64,000 nt of DNA, taken from the NCBI RefSeq assembly GCF_963678635.1, contig NC_087069.1, forward strand, positions 4,290,166-4,354,165. The letters are read 5' to 3'. Source of the stretch: Symsagittifera roscoffensis (lineage: Eukaryota; Xenacoelomorpha; Acoela; Convolutidae). Positions 23,170 through 34,634 of the stretch are shown one piece after another. The notes under the pieces are model-generated. The model ran no database searches. It was given only the letters and a program-made list of their open reading frames with translations, and was not told the DNA's origin. The first letter of the stretch is position 1. The number at the start of each line of letters is the position of its first letter. The translations under genes were made by a program, and so were the position numbers.

Positions 23170-24355
23170 GATTTGGCAAAAAAACAATTCTTCGTTTTGG
23201 TGTTTCGAAGGTTCACCAAAAAAGTTAAAACTATGTGAAGGCTTTCCCAGTTCACACTAGGCATTTCTGTTAACCATATGCACCTGAAAATAGCTTATAA
23301 GAACCTATATTTATTTGTAAAACTCCACGTGATTAGATATAAGCAAAGATAAGTATTCCTTCGTTCACGAAGCAAATGATAAGAGATTATCATGTATTTA
23401 AACTTTTTTCAATTACCCATAAAGAGGACAAAAATTTTAAAAATCATGAAGAGAACAAAAACTTTTAAGGAAAAAACATTCAAGAGTTTTGTTCAAACCT
23501 CTTCTACACCGACAAAAAAAGGGAAAATCCTTGGTTAGACGAGACAGTGATTAAACCATAATTAATTTCGACTAAAATGAAAAGGAAGAAAGGAAACGAA
23601 ACCTTTTTAAATAGAAAAACAGGAAAAAACTGACTGTAGTCAGGAACGAAACTGAATTTGAAACTGTAACTTTTACTTTTCAAGGAATGAAATGAACGAA
23701 AGTTTTCTCTTTATTGCCATTTTGACTACAACTTCTGAAAATTGAATCTTGAAATTTGAAATTGCAAATAAATAAAAGCAGAGAGAAAACGGAAAAACAA
23801 AGGCTTGAATGGGAATATAGTGGAGGAACACAGAGAGGTGTTCTCGGTGCCAAGAAACCTCCGTAAACAGCAGAATCACTTCTAAAGTTTTTGACTAGGA
23901 AGTTTTCGTTGGACAACTAAGAATCTAAACTGAGCCTTCATCGAGTAAATTTGTTAAAATCATGGAGAGCAGTTGATTGGAAATTCAAATATAATTTTTA
24001 AGTTAAGTAAGTTTTTTATTTCGTATTTTATTTTTGTGACCTTATTTGTTATATGGAGGGAAATTTACATGAGGTCCTAGATAAGTTTCTTAGATTTCCA
24101 ACGAATACTTCTAAGTCATGTTGCGTCCTCTATTGAATCACTTTATATATTATTAGAATTAATTTTTTTTGGCTTTATCCGGTTTTATTTTATTCAACAA
24201 CTTTATCAATCATATTTGGAGGCAATTTCTAGTTAGGAGGCATTGTCTATCTTACTCAAACGAGTTAAATTTCGAAGTCGGCTTAAGAAAAAACGTTTGA
24301 ATTGATCGAAGGGAAACCTAGAAGATCTGTTGATAAATGTCGAGATTCTTTTAGT
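23170..24355. other. Non-coding part of intron 1
   Basis: No repeat pair or gene is recognised. Short overlapping - strand open frames near 23673-23916 have no motif. The sequence is AT-rich with several A runs. Confidence 0.4.
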
Positions 24356-24359
24356 CTTT

Positions 24360-24775
24360 GATTGGATTTTCAACGAGTTATAAACTTTCAACTGGGGTAC
24401 TTTAAAAACGAAATAGTGATATTAATTAATTATGACATTTTCTTCTGATTAGATAGTTCGAGTTTTCAAAGTTTTCAAAACGTCATATATGAAAAAAAAA
24501 TGACGAAACAAAAGCTTGCTTGTCAATGATGTCACATATAGGTCGTAGTAATGGAAAGCAGGACTGCGTGTCTTTGTCTTTGAATGGATTTTTAACAAGT
24601 TATGCATTTTCAACAGGACTACTTTAAAAACGAAAGCATGACATCAATTAGTTATGACAATTATTATGACTAGATAGTGCGAGTTTTCAAATTTTTCAAC
24701 ACGTCAGAAATAGAAAGAATGACGAAACAATAGCTTGCTTGTCAATGATGTCACGTATTAGTAGAAAAAGTGGAA
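24360..24775. repeat. Two-copy tandem repeat of ~220 bp
   Basis: Both halves contain GATTTTYAACRAGTTAT, TTTCAACWGGRSTACTTTAAAAACGAAA, GACTAGATAGT-like, CGAGTTTTCAAA, ATGACGAAACAA.AGCTTGCTTGTCAATGATGTCAC. The second copy starts near 24585. Non-coding. Confidence 0.75.
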
Positions 24776-24849
24776 TTCAGGAGTTAGAATTCGTTTTAAG
24801 GATGCAGCTCAAATCTGCAAATAATTTGACAGTAATCGTAGGAGATATT

Positions 24850-25945
24850 CTGAATTCAGCTCCAATATGAAGTGTCAAAAATTTAAGAGTAATTCATTTG
24901 TAAATTTCAATTAAAACTCGTTTCGAAATGCAAGGTGTTTAAACCAAATTTTTCCCCAGAAATTCAGCTTGAACACACCTTAAATACGCAAAAACAACTT
25001 CAAATCAATGATATAACAGTTGTCTTTATGATCTAACAGTTTTTGGTCGGTCCAATTGTAAGGCTTTTGTTCGCGCTAGTCGAAACTTAAACTCGGAGAC
25101 TTTGGACCGGGTATCGAGTTTAAGTCATCGCGTGATCTTAACAAAAAACTATAACTCATCCCTGGGTGCTATAATCAGAAAAATCAAGTGAAAAAAATTT
25201 CATGCGAACAAAGTCTGATAATTTTAAACTTGAACATGTCAAACATTTTATGTAAAATCGAATAAAATCGAACAGAATTGAACATTGTCCGATGAAGTCG
25301 AACAAAGTTGACGAATGTCTGGTGAAGTCGAATAAAAATGACGATAGTCCGGTGAAGTGGAAAAACGTCCGGTAAAGCCGAACAAAGTCGAAAGCGGTTA
25401 TAGTTCGACTCAGAGAGTCAAAAACGGACACCGTTCGTTTAAAAAAAATGAAAACGAACATCGTTCGACCATTTCAGTTGAATCATGAATCGAGCTCTGT
25501 AGCCTCGGATTCATGTAAACATACACACATTGAGACATACCTACAAAAAAATTCATACGCAAATTTATACAAAAACCCATAATTACATATCTAAGCACTT
25601 ACAAACATACCCTGAAATCATTTTTAGCGTACGGAACCTGTATGAACCCGTATGAAAAGTTATCATTCAAAACGTTTTTCTTTGGTCGAACACAGCCGAT
25701 TTCTTTCTCAATCGAAAAATTTCTCGGTTTTAAAAACCCCGAATCGAACTTAGAAGAAACAATTTTCCTCTGTCGAACACAGTCGATTTTTTTTCTCACA
25801 CAAAATTTTTCTCGATCAAAAACAATTCTCGATCGAACTTGGTTGAAATATTTTTCTCCATCGCACATAGTACTTACATAGATAGCTTGGGTTAAAATAT
25901 ATCCAGCCTGGGTCGAGATGGTCAAAACATTCCGTTTTTGGTCGA
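24850..25945. repeat. 1.1-kb direct repeat, copy 2 (intron 1)
   Basis: Partner of 22065-23165 at an offset of about 2.78 kb. It has an extra GTCCGATGAAGTCGAACAAAGTTGACGAATGTCTGGTGAAG period relative to copy 1, showing expansion of the internal minisatellite. Confidence 0.8.
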
Positions 25946-26587
25946 GATAATTGCATTTTTTTCAAAAACTTGCCTGATTTCTTTAGAAGGTTTGGCAACA
26001 ATGTTACTTAGATACTGCTAGTTTTTTCTCCGCTGGTCATTTATGATGCTATCGACCTTAGGCCGAGTAGGTTCGAGCATGTTTTTTGTCTAGCACTGAT
26101 CCTTATCCTTCTTACCGGTCTCAAAAAACCTATGGAAATACTTAGAGTGAAATGCGACATTGTTTTGAGTTCATTTTTGCAACGCAACCCAAAATCAATC
26201 TCTGGAGTTTTTTGAAAAGTATAAAGATTGATTCTGTATGCTGATTGGTATGTAACACATACATCACAAAGAGATAAAAAGCGAGTAGAAATCAAGAAAC
26301 GGAAGCAAACAAACAGTAAAATAAATAATGAGAACAAAAATCATAAATTGTTATCAGACTCACAAATTGGAACCAAACGTATATAATAACGTACATGGAA
26401 TCATTCGAATCTTTTGAGGCAGTGTAAACCATTGTACATACAGTTTGATAACATTTTAAAAGTAAAAAAAATGATGAGTTATATAATTTTTCTTTAAGCT
26501 TATCAGGTGAATACGTACCATACTACAAAACCATTGTTTGCGATAACATTGTAGCGATAATTTTTTGTGAAAATTTTTTCTTTTCAG

Positions 26588-26704
26588 TTTATGAGAGCAC
26601 TTACTTCAAACTCTTCGAATTACGACTACAAAACTTACGTGAGCCTGGAACCAATGAACACAATGATTCCATTTGTGGTAAAATTTCTATCGGAGGTCAT
26701 TCAG
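26588..26704 (+). CDS. GPCR exon 2
   Basis: Preceded by TTTTTTCTTTTCAG and followed by CAG|GTAAGAAATG, both close to nematode consensus. It encodes 39 codons in phase 0 at both ends, FMRALTSNSSNYDYKTYV... to ...VVKFLSEVIQ. An NSS sequon lies in what would be the extracellular tail, and the C-terminal part (IPFVVKFL) begins the approach to TM1. Joining to the block at 45197 gives ...SEVIQ|VPVLLSVLVINMY, a continuous TM1. This fit of phase, splice signals and topology is the main evidence for the gene. Confidence 0.65.
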
Positions 26705-26717
26705 GTAAGAAATGATT

Positions 26718-26868
26718 CCTTACGAGGCCAAACTAGGCTTTTTGGGAAGTTTAAACGGATTCCGCAACCTGGACGCTCCTTTTTTTCATTTGTTCTGTCA
26801 TTTTCTTTGATCTTTTCGACAAAACTTTAACATGTTCTGTGTCCAGTGCACAATTTGGCCCCGTAAGG
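26718..26868. mobile_element. Short MITE with CNTTACGAGGCCAAA ends
   Basis: Left end CCTTACGAGGCCAAA (26718-26732); right end TTTGGCCCCGTAAGG (26854-26868), reverse complements with one mismatch. It lies only 13 bp into the putative intron 2. A second copy with the same ends is at 37303-37504. The same terminal sequence occurs inside the composite repeats near 7262 and 18176. Confidence 0.65.
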
Positions 26869-26899
26869 TTAAAGGTTTATCTCCTTTGGAGGTTATGTT

Positions 26900-27135
26900 A
26901 TTCATTTTGATTGAGCTCAACCAAGGAAAAAAGCTTCGATTGATTTGATCGAGGAAAAATATGTTGACTGAGCTCAACCAAAGAAAAACACTTCAACTGA
27001 GTTTGATTGAAGTAAAAATTATCAATCGAGTTGGACCGAAGAATTTTTTTTTGACTGATTTTGACTGAAGATAGACTTTTTGACTGAGATAGACCGGGGC
27101 GTTGTTTTGACGAAGTTCCAAATAAAACATATCGA
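26900..27135. repeat. Degenerate ~40-bp repeats
   Basis: Successive blocks resemble TTGACTGAGCTCAACCAAGGAAAAA: GATTGAGCTCAACCAAGG, GACTGAGCTCAACCAAAG, ACTGAGTTTGATTGAAG, TCGAGTTGGACCGAAG, TGACTGAAG, GACTGAGATAGACCG. They are similar in style to the minisatellite in the intron 1 repeats. Non-coding. Confidence 0.5.
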
Positions 27136-27469
27136 CAGAGTACGATCGAAGAACAAGTTTTCGAAAGTTTTCGAAAGTTTCTATTAGAAGTAAAGTTATA
27201 ATTTGAATTTTTCAAGAATATTTTCGTGAGATGGTTTGACCAAATCAAAATAAAACCATTTTTGAACTTCAAATGTGTAATAGCGAAAAGAAACTTCTTC
27301 AGAGCAATTTTTTTTTGAACTTGCGACAAAATTTTTACAATAACAAATATTTTTTTTCCGATTGGATTAATTTCGAGTTCACCTGTACTCTAAACTAATC
27401 GAAAATGTCAGGTCATTTCGCGCTAAAAATTTTGAAGTCATATCTGACTTGTTCAGGTTTTCTATCACC

Positions 27470-27911
27470 TTGTGAAATATTTACCGTTTATTTTTGTGAG
27501 AATTACTTGATTGGTTCAATAGGCCAATTACATTTAGATTCGATTCATCAATGAGTGAATTGAGGTATCTTGCATCTAGAACTATTTTAAATGATTCTTC
27601 TTGTGCTAAAATGATAACGGGGTTTCTAAACGTGTTACCTTTTGGCTGTTTTTCTTTATTTACTGGAAAATCTTTTCATATTGTTCTAGTATGTCAAGTA
27701 ATCGGTTACCGTTGTCTTGTAAGTGAATTGGGACTTTACTTGCTCGTTGTTTTTTGAAAATTGCATCAGATTTTAGAGGTAAAAGTAGTGGTAAATTTAC
27801 TTTTCCAACATCAATTTTAGATGTTGCGTAAACTTTTAGGTATTTCAATAGTAAGTCAGCTAATTGTTCAAATTCTTTTTGTGTTATCTGAGAGTGTTGA
27901 AAATTAAACAT
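27470..27911 (-). pseudogene. Reverse transcriptase N-terminal fragment (copy 1)
   Basis: The frame from 27911 contains LPLLLPLKSDAIFKKQRASK and LLDILEQYEKIFQ, matching the region of copy 2 just upstream of its RT palm. Such leader segments precede the fingers domain in Ty3/gypsy RT. The frame is broken near 27660 and the homology ends at 27470, before the catalytic motifs. No activity is possible. Confidence 0.7.
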
Positions 27912-28699
27912 TGTTAAGAATTTTTGTTATTCTTCTGTGTATTTTGATATTTGAAATGATGGTTTACAGTAAGGTGTTTTCGTGAAATAGTCTGTGTTTC
28001 GTTTTTCATTGCTTTTTATATTATTTATCGATAATACTTCGTCAAGAATTGTTGATTGACATATATCTAATAGTTGTAAAATATCATTTTTTTCTATAAG
28101 CTACTTCCTTTGTGGGAGAAATTGTTGCGTTAATTTCACAATAATCAATAAAGGTAGGGTTATTTTGAATGGAGAATTGTTTTATACATTTAAGGTAACC
28201 ATGTCTGAGTTTGAGTTTTCATGTATTTGATAGATGAAATTGTTACTCGGAAAAATATATGAATTGGTCTGAATTCAAGGTCAGACATTTAGAGATGTTG
28301 TTTAGTTTGTTCTTTATCGAACTCGTGAACTTGGTTGATTGAGAAGTTATAAATATAACCTGCTAGTGGTTTCAGGTGATTCAGTTCCTGATTGTCCATA
28401 GGGTAAAATTTGAAGCAAAATGGTGGTTGTTTGTTTATTCTTTGAAAAAATGTTAAAGCTGTGTTTTTCTTTCTTGTGTATCTATCTTTTATGTGGATTT
28501 TGCTGTTGGAGATATTTTTAGTTGGTATGTATTAAGTAATAAATGGGACTACAATGATATTATGTACTACATCTGTGATATGGAAGGTTTGTTTAAAGTG
28601 TTTGCTCAAAATTTTATCTGTTCCATTGTTCGAGTGGGAACAAGGAAAAGTTTTGATTTCTCCATAATTTGTTAAGGTTGATCCTTGTGCTGTTGCTAG

Positions 28700-28860
28700 C
28701 CTGCTTCTTGTTTTGAAGGTTATTAATTTTGGATAAAATTTTTTTATTTCATTCCAAGTGGGGATGTTGATGATGTTTGGTTCGGCTCGAGAATCGATTA
28801 AAAAATCAATTTCAAGGTCTGGTGTTTGAAGTTCTTTGCATTTTAGAATTTCTAAAAGAA
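28700..28860 (-). pseudogene. Retroviral-type aspartic protease remnant (copy 1)
   Basis: The - strand reads PDLEIDFLIDSRAEPNIINIP. The active-site triplet region is D-S-R-A (28784-28795) where copy 2 has D-S-G-A, so the conserved glycine of the D-S/T-G motif is lost. The flanking frame has further stops. Its place downstream of the CCHC knuckle is as expected for a gag-pro-pol order. Confidence 0.7.
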
Positions 28861-29258
28861 ATGGGATTGTCCGGATTTTTTTTTTCGTAAATGCGGTTTT
28901 GTACGTATATTTTGATAAATGTTATTTGTGGTTAAGCGTTCTGTGGGTTTTTCTTCTGTTATTTCTTCTACGATTTTTCCTATTGTTTTATAACTGTTCA
29001 TAGGTCTTGTATAGCAACTTAAGAGAAAATGATCATGATTTGATATAACTGCGAATGTATTGGTTGTTCGTATATAATAGGTTCATAGTCATTTTCAACA
29101 TATATCACGTTAATTGAAATTGCATTTTCAGTGTCACTTTCACTGTCTGATGTGATTTATTGCAATTCAATTGATGTGATTTAATTGCATCTTTGTGCTT
29201 TCGTTATTATCAATGCCAGGGGGGTCTGATTGAGTTTCTTCAGTTGTTTGTACTTGAT

Positions 29259-29800
29259 TTATTTGCCTTTGATGTTTAGGTGTACTACTTCTATAATTTT
29301 GTTGTGCATTTTGATAACGTTTGTTATTTCTATGTGGTGATTGAGAATAGTTTCTTTGTCTTTTGTTATAACTTGAGTTTCTGTTCTGTGAATTATTGCG
29401 TGATCTATTTTGCTAGTTGTTATATTTTGATCTGTGATAGTTTGATCTGTTGTTAGAATATTCGCGTGATCTATTATTTTGATATCTATGATTTCCATCA
29501 TTTGAATAGTTTCTATTCCTATCGTTGGAACAATTTCTATTTCTTTTGTATAAAAAGTTTCTATTTCGATCATTTGAACAATTTCTATTTCTAGAAATTG
29601 AATGGGAACTGGCATTAAACAAAAATTCAGGCCAACTTGAATTTTATCTTGAATAGTTTTTTCGATACTGACAATTTCGACTGTTTGATCGTCTATATCT
29701 GTTTTGTGAGAAACTTCGTGAATTTCTTTGATTTGGTGATTGTTCTCAATAATTCGGATTATAAACTGATTGCTGTCTAGAGTAATTTGAGTTATTTGGA
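29259..29800 (-). pseudogene. Basic Asn/Arg repeat region of nucleocapsid (copy 1)
   Basis: One frame reads repeated NR.RN.SND-type blocks (for example SRNRNCSNDRNRNFLYKRNR), giving a positively charged low-complexity domain after the zinc knuckle. A second frame over the same DNA is also open because the repeat is regular. Probably an RNA-binding tail of the gag product. Copy 2 has the same region at about 60895-61480. Confidence 0.55.
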
Positions 29801-29949
29801 AGTAGTTTTCCTGAATTATTTTTACTATGAAAGTGTGTATTATTACTATGAATGTTGGTTAAATTTTGATCTTTATTCATATACTGATGGAATGATATAT
29901 TTGGTTCTCTAGATTTTTGAGGTTTATTTTGATTATCTTGTTGTTTTTG

Positions 29950-30290
29950 TTTGCATTAGGCAATGCTGTGTCCGTATCTTTGGCAACAAATGCAGCATTT
30001 TTGAATGATGATTTACCTTTAAAATTTGGGTTTTTCTCGTAGATTGTAAGATATCAGTGATTTTGTCAGATAATTCTCTATCGCAATCGTGAATTTTGTT
30101 TATTTGTGAATTAAGGGTTTGGATGTTGTTGACATATTGTAGCTTTGGGTTTTCCGTTTCTTCTAGTTTCATAGTGATTTCGGCTTGTTCTAGTTTATCT
30201 ACTAGTTTCCTAAAGTCTAAATCTCGTTCTCGGATTGAGGAAGGGTGTGATGCTCTCTTTTTTTTACCTTTTTTTCGCAATTGGCTGTTA
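29950..30290 (-). pseudogene. Gag C-terminal part with broken CCHC knuckle (copy 1)
   Basis: The frame from 30280 (RASHPSSIRERDLDFRKLVD) is a predicted charged helix leading to a CX2CX4HX4C knuckle at 29953-29994: C-IC-C-QRYG-H-SIA-stop-C. An in-frame TAA (29956-29958) sits between the His and the last Cys. Copy 2 has Lys there and an intact knuckle. Zinc knuckles of this type bind genomic RNA during particle assembly. Confidence 0.7.
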
Positions 30291-30444
30291 GAGTCGACAT
30301 TAAGATTTCTGTCATCTTTGTATTTTTATAATCATGGAAATTGGTTGAGTATGCTTTTTGGACTAGCGTTTCAATTCTTACTGCAATTTGTTTAATTGTT
30401 TCATTTGTAAGTCTACGAATTTCATTGCATAAAACACTTTGATC

Positions 30445-32850
30445 TTATTTGTTTCTTTCAGAATCAATAAATTTTCGAGAGTTCTCGTGTGAATCTTTTC
30501 GTGTGGTTTGGATTAAGGCTGTGCGTCTATGTATCCAATTTTGATGAAGTGGTGTGTTTACTGGCTCAGGTCTTTTATTTAAAACTAAGTTTGCTCTGAC
30601 TGCATATAGGTAATCTACTATAGAGTATTCAAGATCTGTGCCTGTAGAATCTTGAATACTTAGTGGCTTATTCGATGATATTGATGATCCACCCATTAGG
30701 TCTGGTTTCATAGTCATTTGCAAGTATTCTGCGGCATTTGACATTTGAGAAAAATTTGTGAGTTGACTTTTTGTTATTTCATATTGTTGTAAATAATATG
30801 GCAGTGGGATTTCGTTATGAATTTGAGTTGATTGGTAAGATTGTGTATTGACTGGGTTTTGTTGTTGAAATTTATATTTGTAGGATGTTAGGTTTATTCT
30901 AGATTGTCGTATTTGTTCATCTCGTGTGTATCGTTCGAAAATATCCGGTTGGTCAATATTGTAAGAGCGAGGTCCTTGGCTTGAATAAATTCGTTGATGA
31001 TTTTGATTATAGTATTCTTCATCATCTGATGGAAAATAATTAGTCGTATGATAGGGAAGTTAATTTCTGGTATGGTATCTATTTGTATGATTTTTGTTTT
31101 GTTGAAAAAATGGGTAATTTCCGCTTTGTTCTTGTGAGGATCGTGGTTGATCAATAAAATTTACTGAATTTTAAGTCGGTTGTGGTATATTTTGACTTTG
31201 TGAATATGAGTAGTTCTGAGTATTCATATTAAAAGGTTTTGTTGTATTTGACCTTTTTACTTAGTTATAATTATGCTCTGCAAAATTATTTCTATATGAT
31301 TTTTGTTGTTTATATGAGGGTTTTGTTACTGGTCGAAACGTTGGGTAATCCATTTGTGAGTTTTTTTGAGCAACAGAGGGTTTTACTGTGGATTGCATAA
31401 CTGTTTGTTGTAGCGTTGGATTTTTTAGTTTTGAAGTTGTAAAATTGGGTTGAATAGGTGAAATGCTTCGTTCTGCTACTGTTGTTGTTATTGTTTCAAA
31501 TATTTTTTCGCTTACGAAATGTGACGGAGTTGGTACATCTTGTTGTGTGAATTTCTTGTTCCATTTAAGTTGTCATGATTTATAAATGGAGAATTTAAAC
31601 TATTATTCCCTGTTCTTTCAGGGAAAAATGAGTCATAGTTTAAAGGTGTTCCGTCAATTGTAAGTGGGTATACTGTAACATAATCTTTGTGAATAGAGAT
31701 TGTGCTAATTGCTTGACTTGACATATCTGTTGGTATATTAATAAATATATAATAATCTGCTTGTTTCGCTAAAACGGTTTTGTTATCTGTATTTTGTGGT
31801 CTAAAATTTTTTTCTTGCTTGTGCAATAAGATCAATATTATAACTAAAATAATCGATTATGAACAATGCTAAGATTTTTTTATAAATTGTGTTTAACATG
31901 TTGTGTTATGTCATTACTAGTGAGAAATTCACGAATTGCATTTAAAAATTTTGAAAATATATGGATTTCTGGTCCTACAGTTGTATTTCGAGATGATTGA
32001 GTTGGTGAATCGCTTCGAGGTTCTTTCAGTTCTAATATAGATATATAGCTATAGATAAGTGAGAATACATCGTTTGTGAATATTGAGTTTAATCTTTGTG
32101 AGTTTTGATATTGTATACTTTTGATGTATTGTATAACAACTTTTGAAAATTCAATATCTACTTCATCAGTTTGAATGAGATATCTGTCATGAAATGCATT
32201 TGGTGATATGATTTTTATTATTTAGATTCGATTTTGTGATGTGAGACTCCATATACTTTTGAGATAGTGGTCAAGAAGTTGTCTTTTGATTTTTACATCA
32301 AGAAACTCTTTTGTGCATGGACTTTCTCCTTTTTCGAATAAATTCGCGATTAAGTTTTGGCAAAAATTATACCTGTTTTCGAGCTTCAGTTAAGGATGTA
32401 AAAAAATGGGAGTACTGAATCTTCTAGGTTTCTTCATTTCGAATCATTTTTGTGTTGTATGACTGTTAGCGTGTAATTTTCAATGTGTCTTTTTGGTTGA
32501 TTCCAATTTTACAGACATATTGGTTCGTTCGTGTTACAAATTTTTATTCTACGTTTTCTTTTTATTGATGCTGGTGACGTGGTTTCTGAGTCATTAAAAG
32601 ATACTTGATTGTCAATTTGATGGTTTTTTTCTTTAGTCTTTCAAATTGTGGAGTTCTTGTATTGCGGTTGTTTCTGATTCTGAGACTGCATTTCTTCGTT
32701 TTGAAAATCGTTTCCTAATAATTTGTTTTTGTTTGTTAATAATTTCCTTTCTTAGTGTTTGTCTTTTTGTTCTTATGTATCCTATTTTTTGTCTGTGTGG
32801 TGTGATTACGAGGTCGTATCTTTCATTGTTAATTAAAGAGTTGTGCAATA
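30445..32850 (-). pseudogene. Gag N-terminal and middle remnants (copy 1)
   Basis: A series of collinear open pieces (30445-30744, 30894-31154, 31512-31835, 32633-32848), each matched in copy 2 by equivalent pieces about 31.6 kb downstream. The piece ending at 30445 contains LEYSIVDYLYAVRANLVLNK and TPLHQNWIHRRTALIQTT, which resemble a capsid-like helical domain. The 32633 piece is strongly basic (KQKQIIRKRFSKRRN). Frames are joined by frameshifts, so the original start is not certain. Confidence 0.6.
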
Positions 32851-33896
32851 TAATTGTTTGTTTGTTTGTTTCCTAAACTGTCTCTTGACATAAAGCTTTG
32901 GATAATGTATGCAATAATGGGGTTAGTGAATTTTATTGTCCTAAGCTGTTAGTTTTTACAGTTTTTTGCGTTTGGCTTAACTTGAGTCGTATTTGTTGGG
33001 TTGGAGAGAAAAGCGTATATCGATTCATGAGAATGATTTTTACTTTCTCGTGAGAAATTCTAAGTTAAGATAGACTTACCTAGTCTTACTTAGCGGTTGG
33101 GATTTGTGATCAAGGGTTGGAATATAGTAAATCGATCCACAAGGTTCAGGTATACTTAGAACGCAAGTTGTTCGTCAGATACTATTTTATGACTTACTAA
33201 GTTTAAGTGTTTTAGCCTGGGTCATCTAAGAGGAAGGGATCAAGTGAAGGATGAGTAACCGAAGTTTTTCACTGTTTATCTTAATTAGAATGGTCAGCTA
33301 TTTGAAAAGTTTCTGTTAACTCTGGGTCTTTGATAAGGGTTTGGTAGTGCATTGAAGTATGAGGTCGTTAGACGCTAATTAATGTGCGAGGGGTAGAACA
33401 AAATTGTTCTATTTGATCCAAGGATAAGCCTTGATGATCAGAAATTTAGATATATTTTAATTTAATTTAAAGATCTAAGGGAAGCCTTGATGATCTGTTA
33501 TTTGAAAAGAAATTAATTTTAAAAAAATGAAAATATGAAAAAGTTAAAACATATAAAATGAAAATAATTGAAAATGAGGATAAGCCTTGATAGTTTATCG
33601 ATAAGAAGTTAAGTAAAAAAGGTTAAGTTTCAGTTTTGATGATTGTTAGTTTTTGAGATTTGCTCTTATGTTATAGGTGATGAAGCTGGGATGAAGAGAT
33701 GATTTATATATACTAAGAATTTTTGATTTATACTAACTAATTTTTGTATTTTTGTATTCAATAAAAAAATTTTCAAGATATTATTTAATTTACAGCTGAT
33801 TTAAGGAAAACGACTAGTGTTGTTTTTATCGGTCTTTATTGTATAATTATTAGGCTTAGCGCCATGAAAGGTTATTGAAGATGATTCTTCAAAATT

Positions 33897-34130
33897 TTAT
33901 GTCAGTAAATGAAAAATTAAATTTTTTGCTGAAAGTATTCCAAATATAAAAGTTTGATCTGGTTTTTGTCGTACGATCATAAAATCGATTGGTAGAATTT
34001 TTCCTAGTCGTATATCGTCTCTTGTTTGAGGTCTTTTTCCAATACCGGGTAGCTCTCGTATTGCTCGGAATATTGGATCTGATCTATTGAGTCGTAGAGA
34101 CATATCTTCTAAGTTTTTGTCATATAACAT
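33897..34130 (-). pseudogene. Leader-region open frame just inside the 5' LTR (copy 1)
   Basis: A 77-codon frame starting with ATG, MLYDKNLEDMSLRLNRSDPI, lies about 90 bp inside the LTR. It is Arg/Asp/Ile-rich with no motif known to me. It could be the first segment of gag separated by decay from the pieces at 32850 and below, or chance. Copy 2's equivalent is outside the window, so there is no comparison. Confidence 0.3.
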
Positions 34131-34199
34131 TTTTGAAATGTTGTTTTTGTCTAATTCTAATCTATTCTTTTTCTAAATCTAGGTTACTTAAGGCCTGTT

Positions 34200-34219
34200 C
34201 GAGACTTTTGGTCGCACCA
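34200..34219 (-). promoter_or_regulatory. Putative tRNA primer-binding site (copy 1)
   Basis: The - strand reads TGGTGCGACCAAAAGTCTCG, starting two bases inside the LTR end. TGG matches the CCA tail of a tRNA, and the position is right for minus-strand priming. The donor tRNA is not identified. Confidence 0.55.
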
Positions 34220-34221
34220 GA

Positions 34222-34561
34222 TGAGTTATATCCTTTTGGTTATACTCATAGAGTAATTTCAGATAAGGTACGCCGTCTGCTCATCACGCTATTTTATTTT
34301 CCGCCGGATAGATTCGTGCAACTTCTTAGTCTAATACCAAACTTAATCTTCCTCTTTTATCTCCTAGTCTCAATAGATCTAGTGTACACCGGTTTATGCA
34401 AGTTTTTTCCAGAATGAGAACAACTGTATTCTAAGTTTAATTCAAATTGCTCTGGTGCTGAAACTACAATTAGTTTCAGCACTTACAAATAAGTGTAACT
34501 GTTAGTTATTGAATACGTTGGTTAGTTAAGAATTTTTTATAGAATTAGAGAATAGACTGCA
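34222..34561 (-). repeat. 5' LTR of copy 1 (Ty3/gypsy)
   Basis: Aligns with 48793-49138. Shared blocks are GAGTAATTTCAGATAAGGTAC, CTGCTC.TCACGCTAT, GATAGATTCGTGCAACTTCTT, ATCTCCTAGTCTCAATAGATCTAGTGTACACCGGTTTA, CCAGAATGAGAACAACTGTATTCTAAGTT and TTGGTTAGT. The inner edge TGAGT is well placed next to the primer site. The outer edge (CA at 34560-34561) is a best guess. A hairpin GCTGAAACTA..TAGTTTCAGC lies at about 34457-34480. Confidence 0.75.
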
Positions 34562-34634
34562 ATTTTTCAAAACCGAGCAAATTCAAATAGGGAACCACGT
34601 ATGAAGGTTTTTTTGTTGATTTATTCAGTATTAG

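Larger units (their letters stand above)
27470..34561 (-). mobile_element. Ty3/gypsy-type LTR retrotransposon, copy 1 (3' half missing)
   Basis: Collinear with the longer copy at 48793-64000. Reading on the - strand: a 5' LTR (34561-34222), primer-binding site, leader, decayed gag, CCHC knuckle, basic repeat region, protease and the N-terminal part of reverse transcriptase. Homology to copy 2 stops at about 27470 (equivalent to 59163), so RT palm, RNase H, integrase and 3' LTR are absent. Stops and frameshifts run throughout. It lies in the putative intron 2 of the GPCR, on the opposite strand. Confidence 0.85.

Noticed and set aside
22475-25925. Overlapping frames on both strands in the intron 1 repeats
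   Set aside because: They follow the minisatellite (GTCGAAC/GTCCGG) periodicity, which keeps frames open on both strands.
32646-32876. + strand hydrophobic frame opposite gag copy 1 (and similar + strand frames at 30096, 28493, 60452)
   Set aside because: Antisense shadows of the - strand retroelement coding sequence; low-complexity Phe/Leu/Ser translations of A-rich sense codons.
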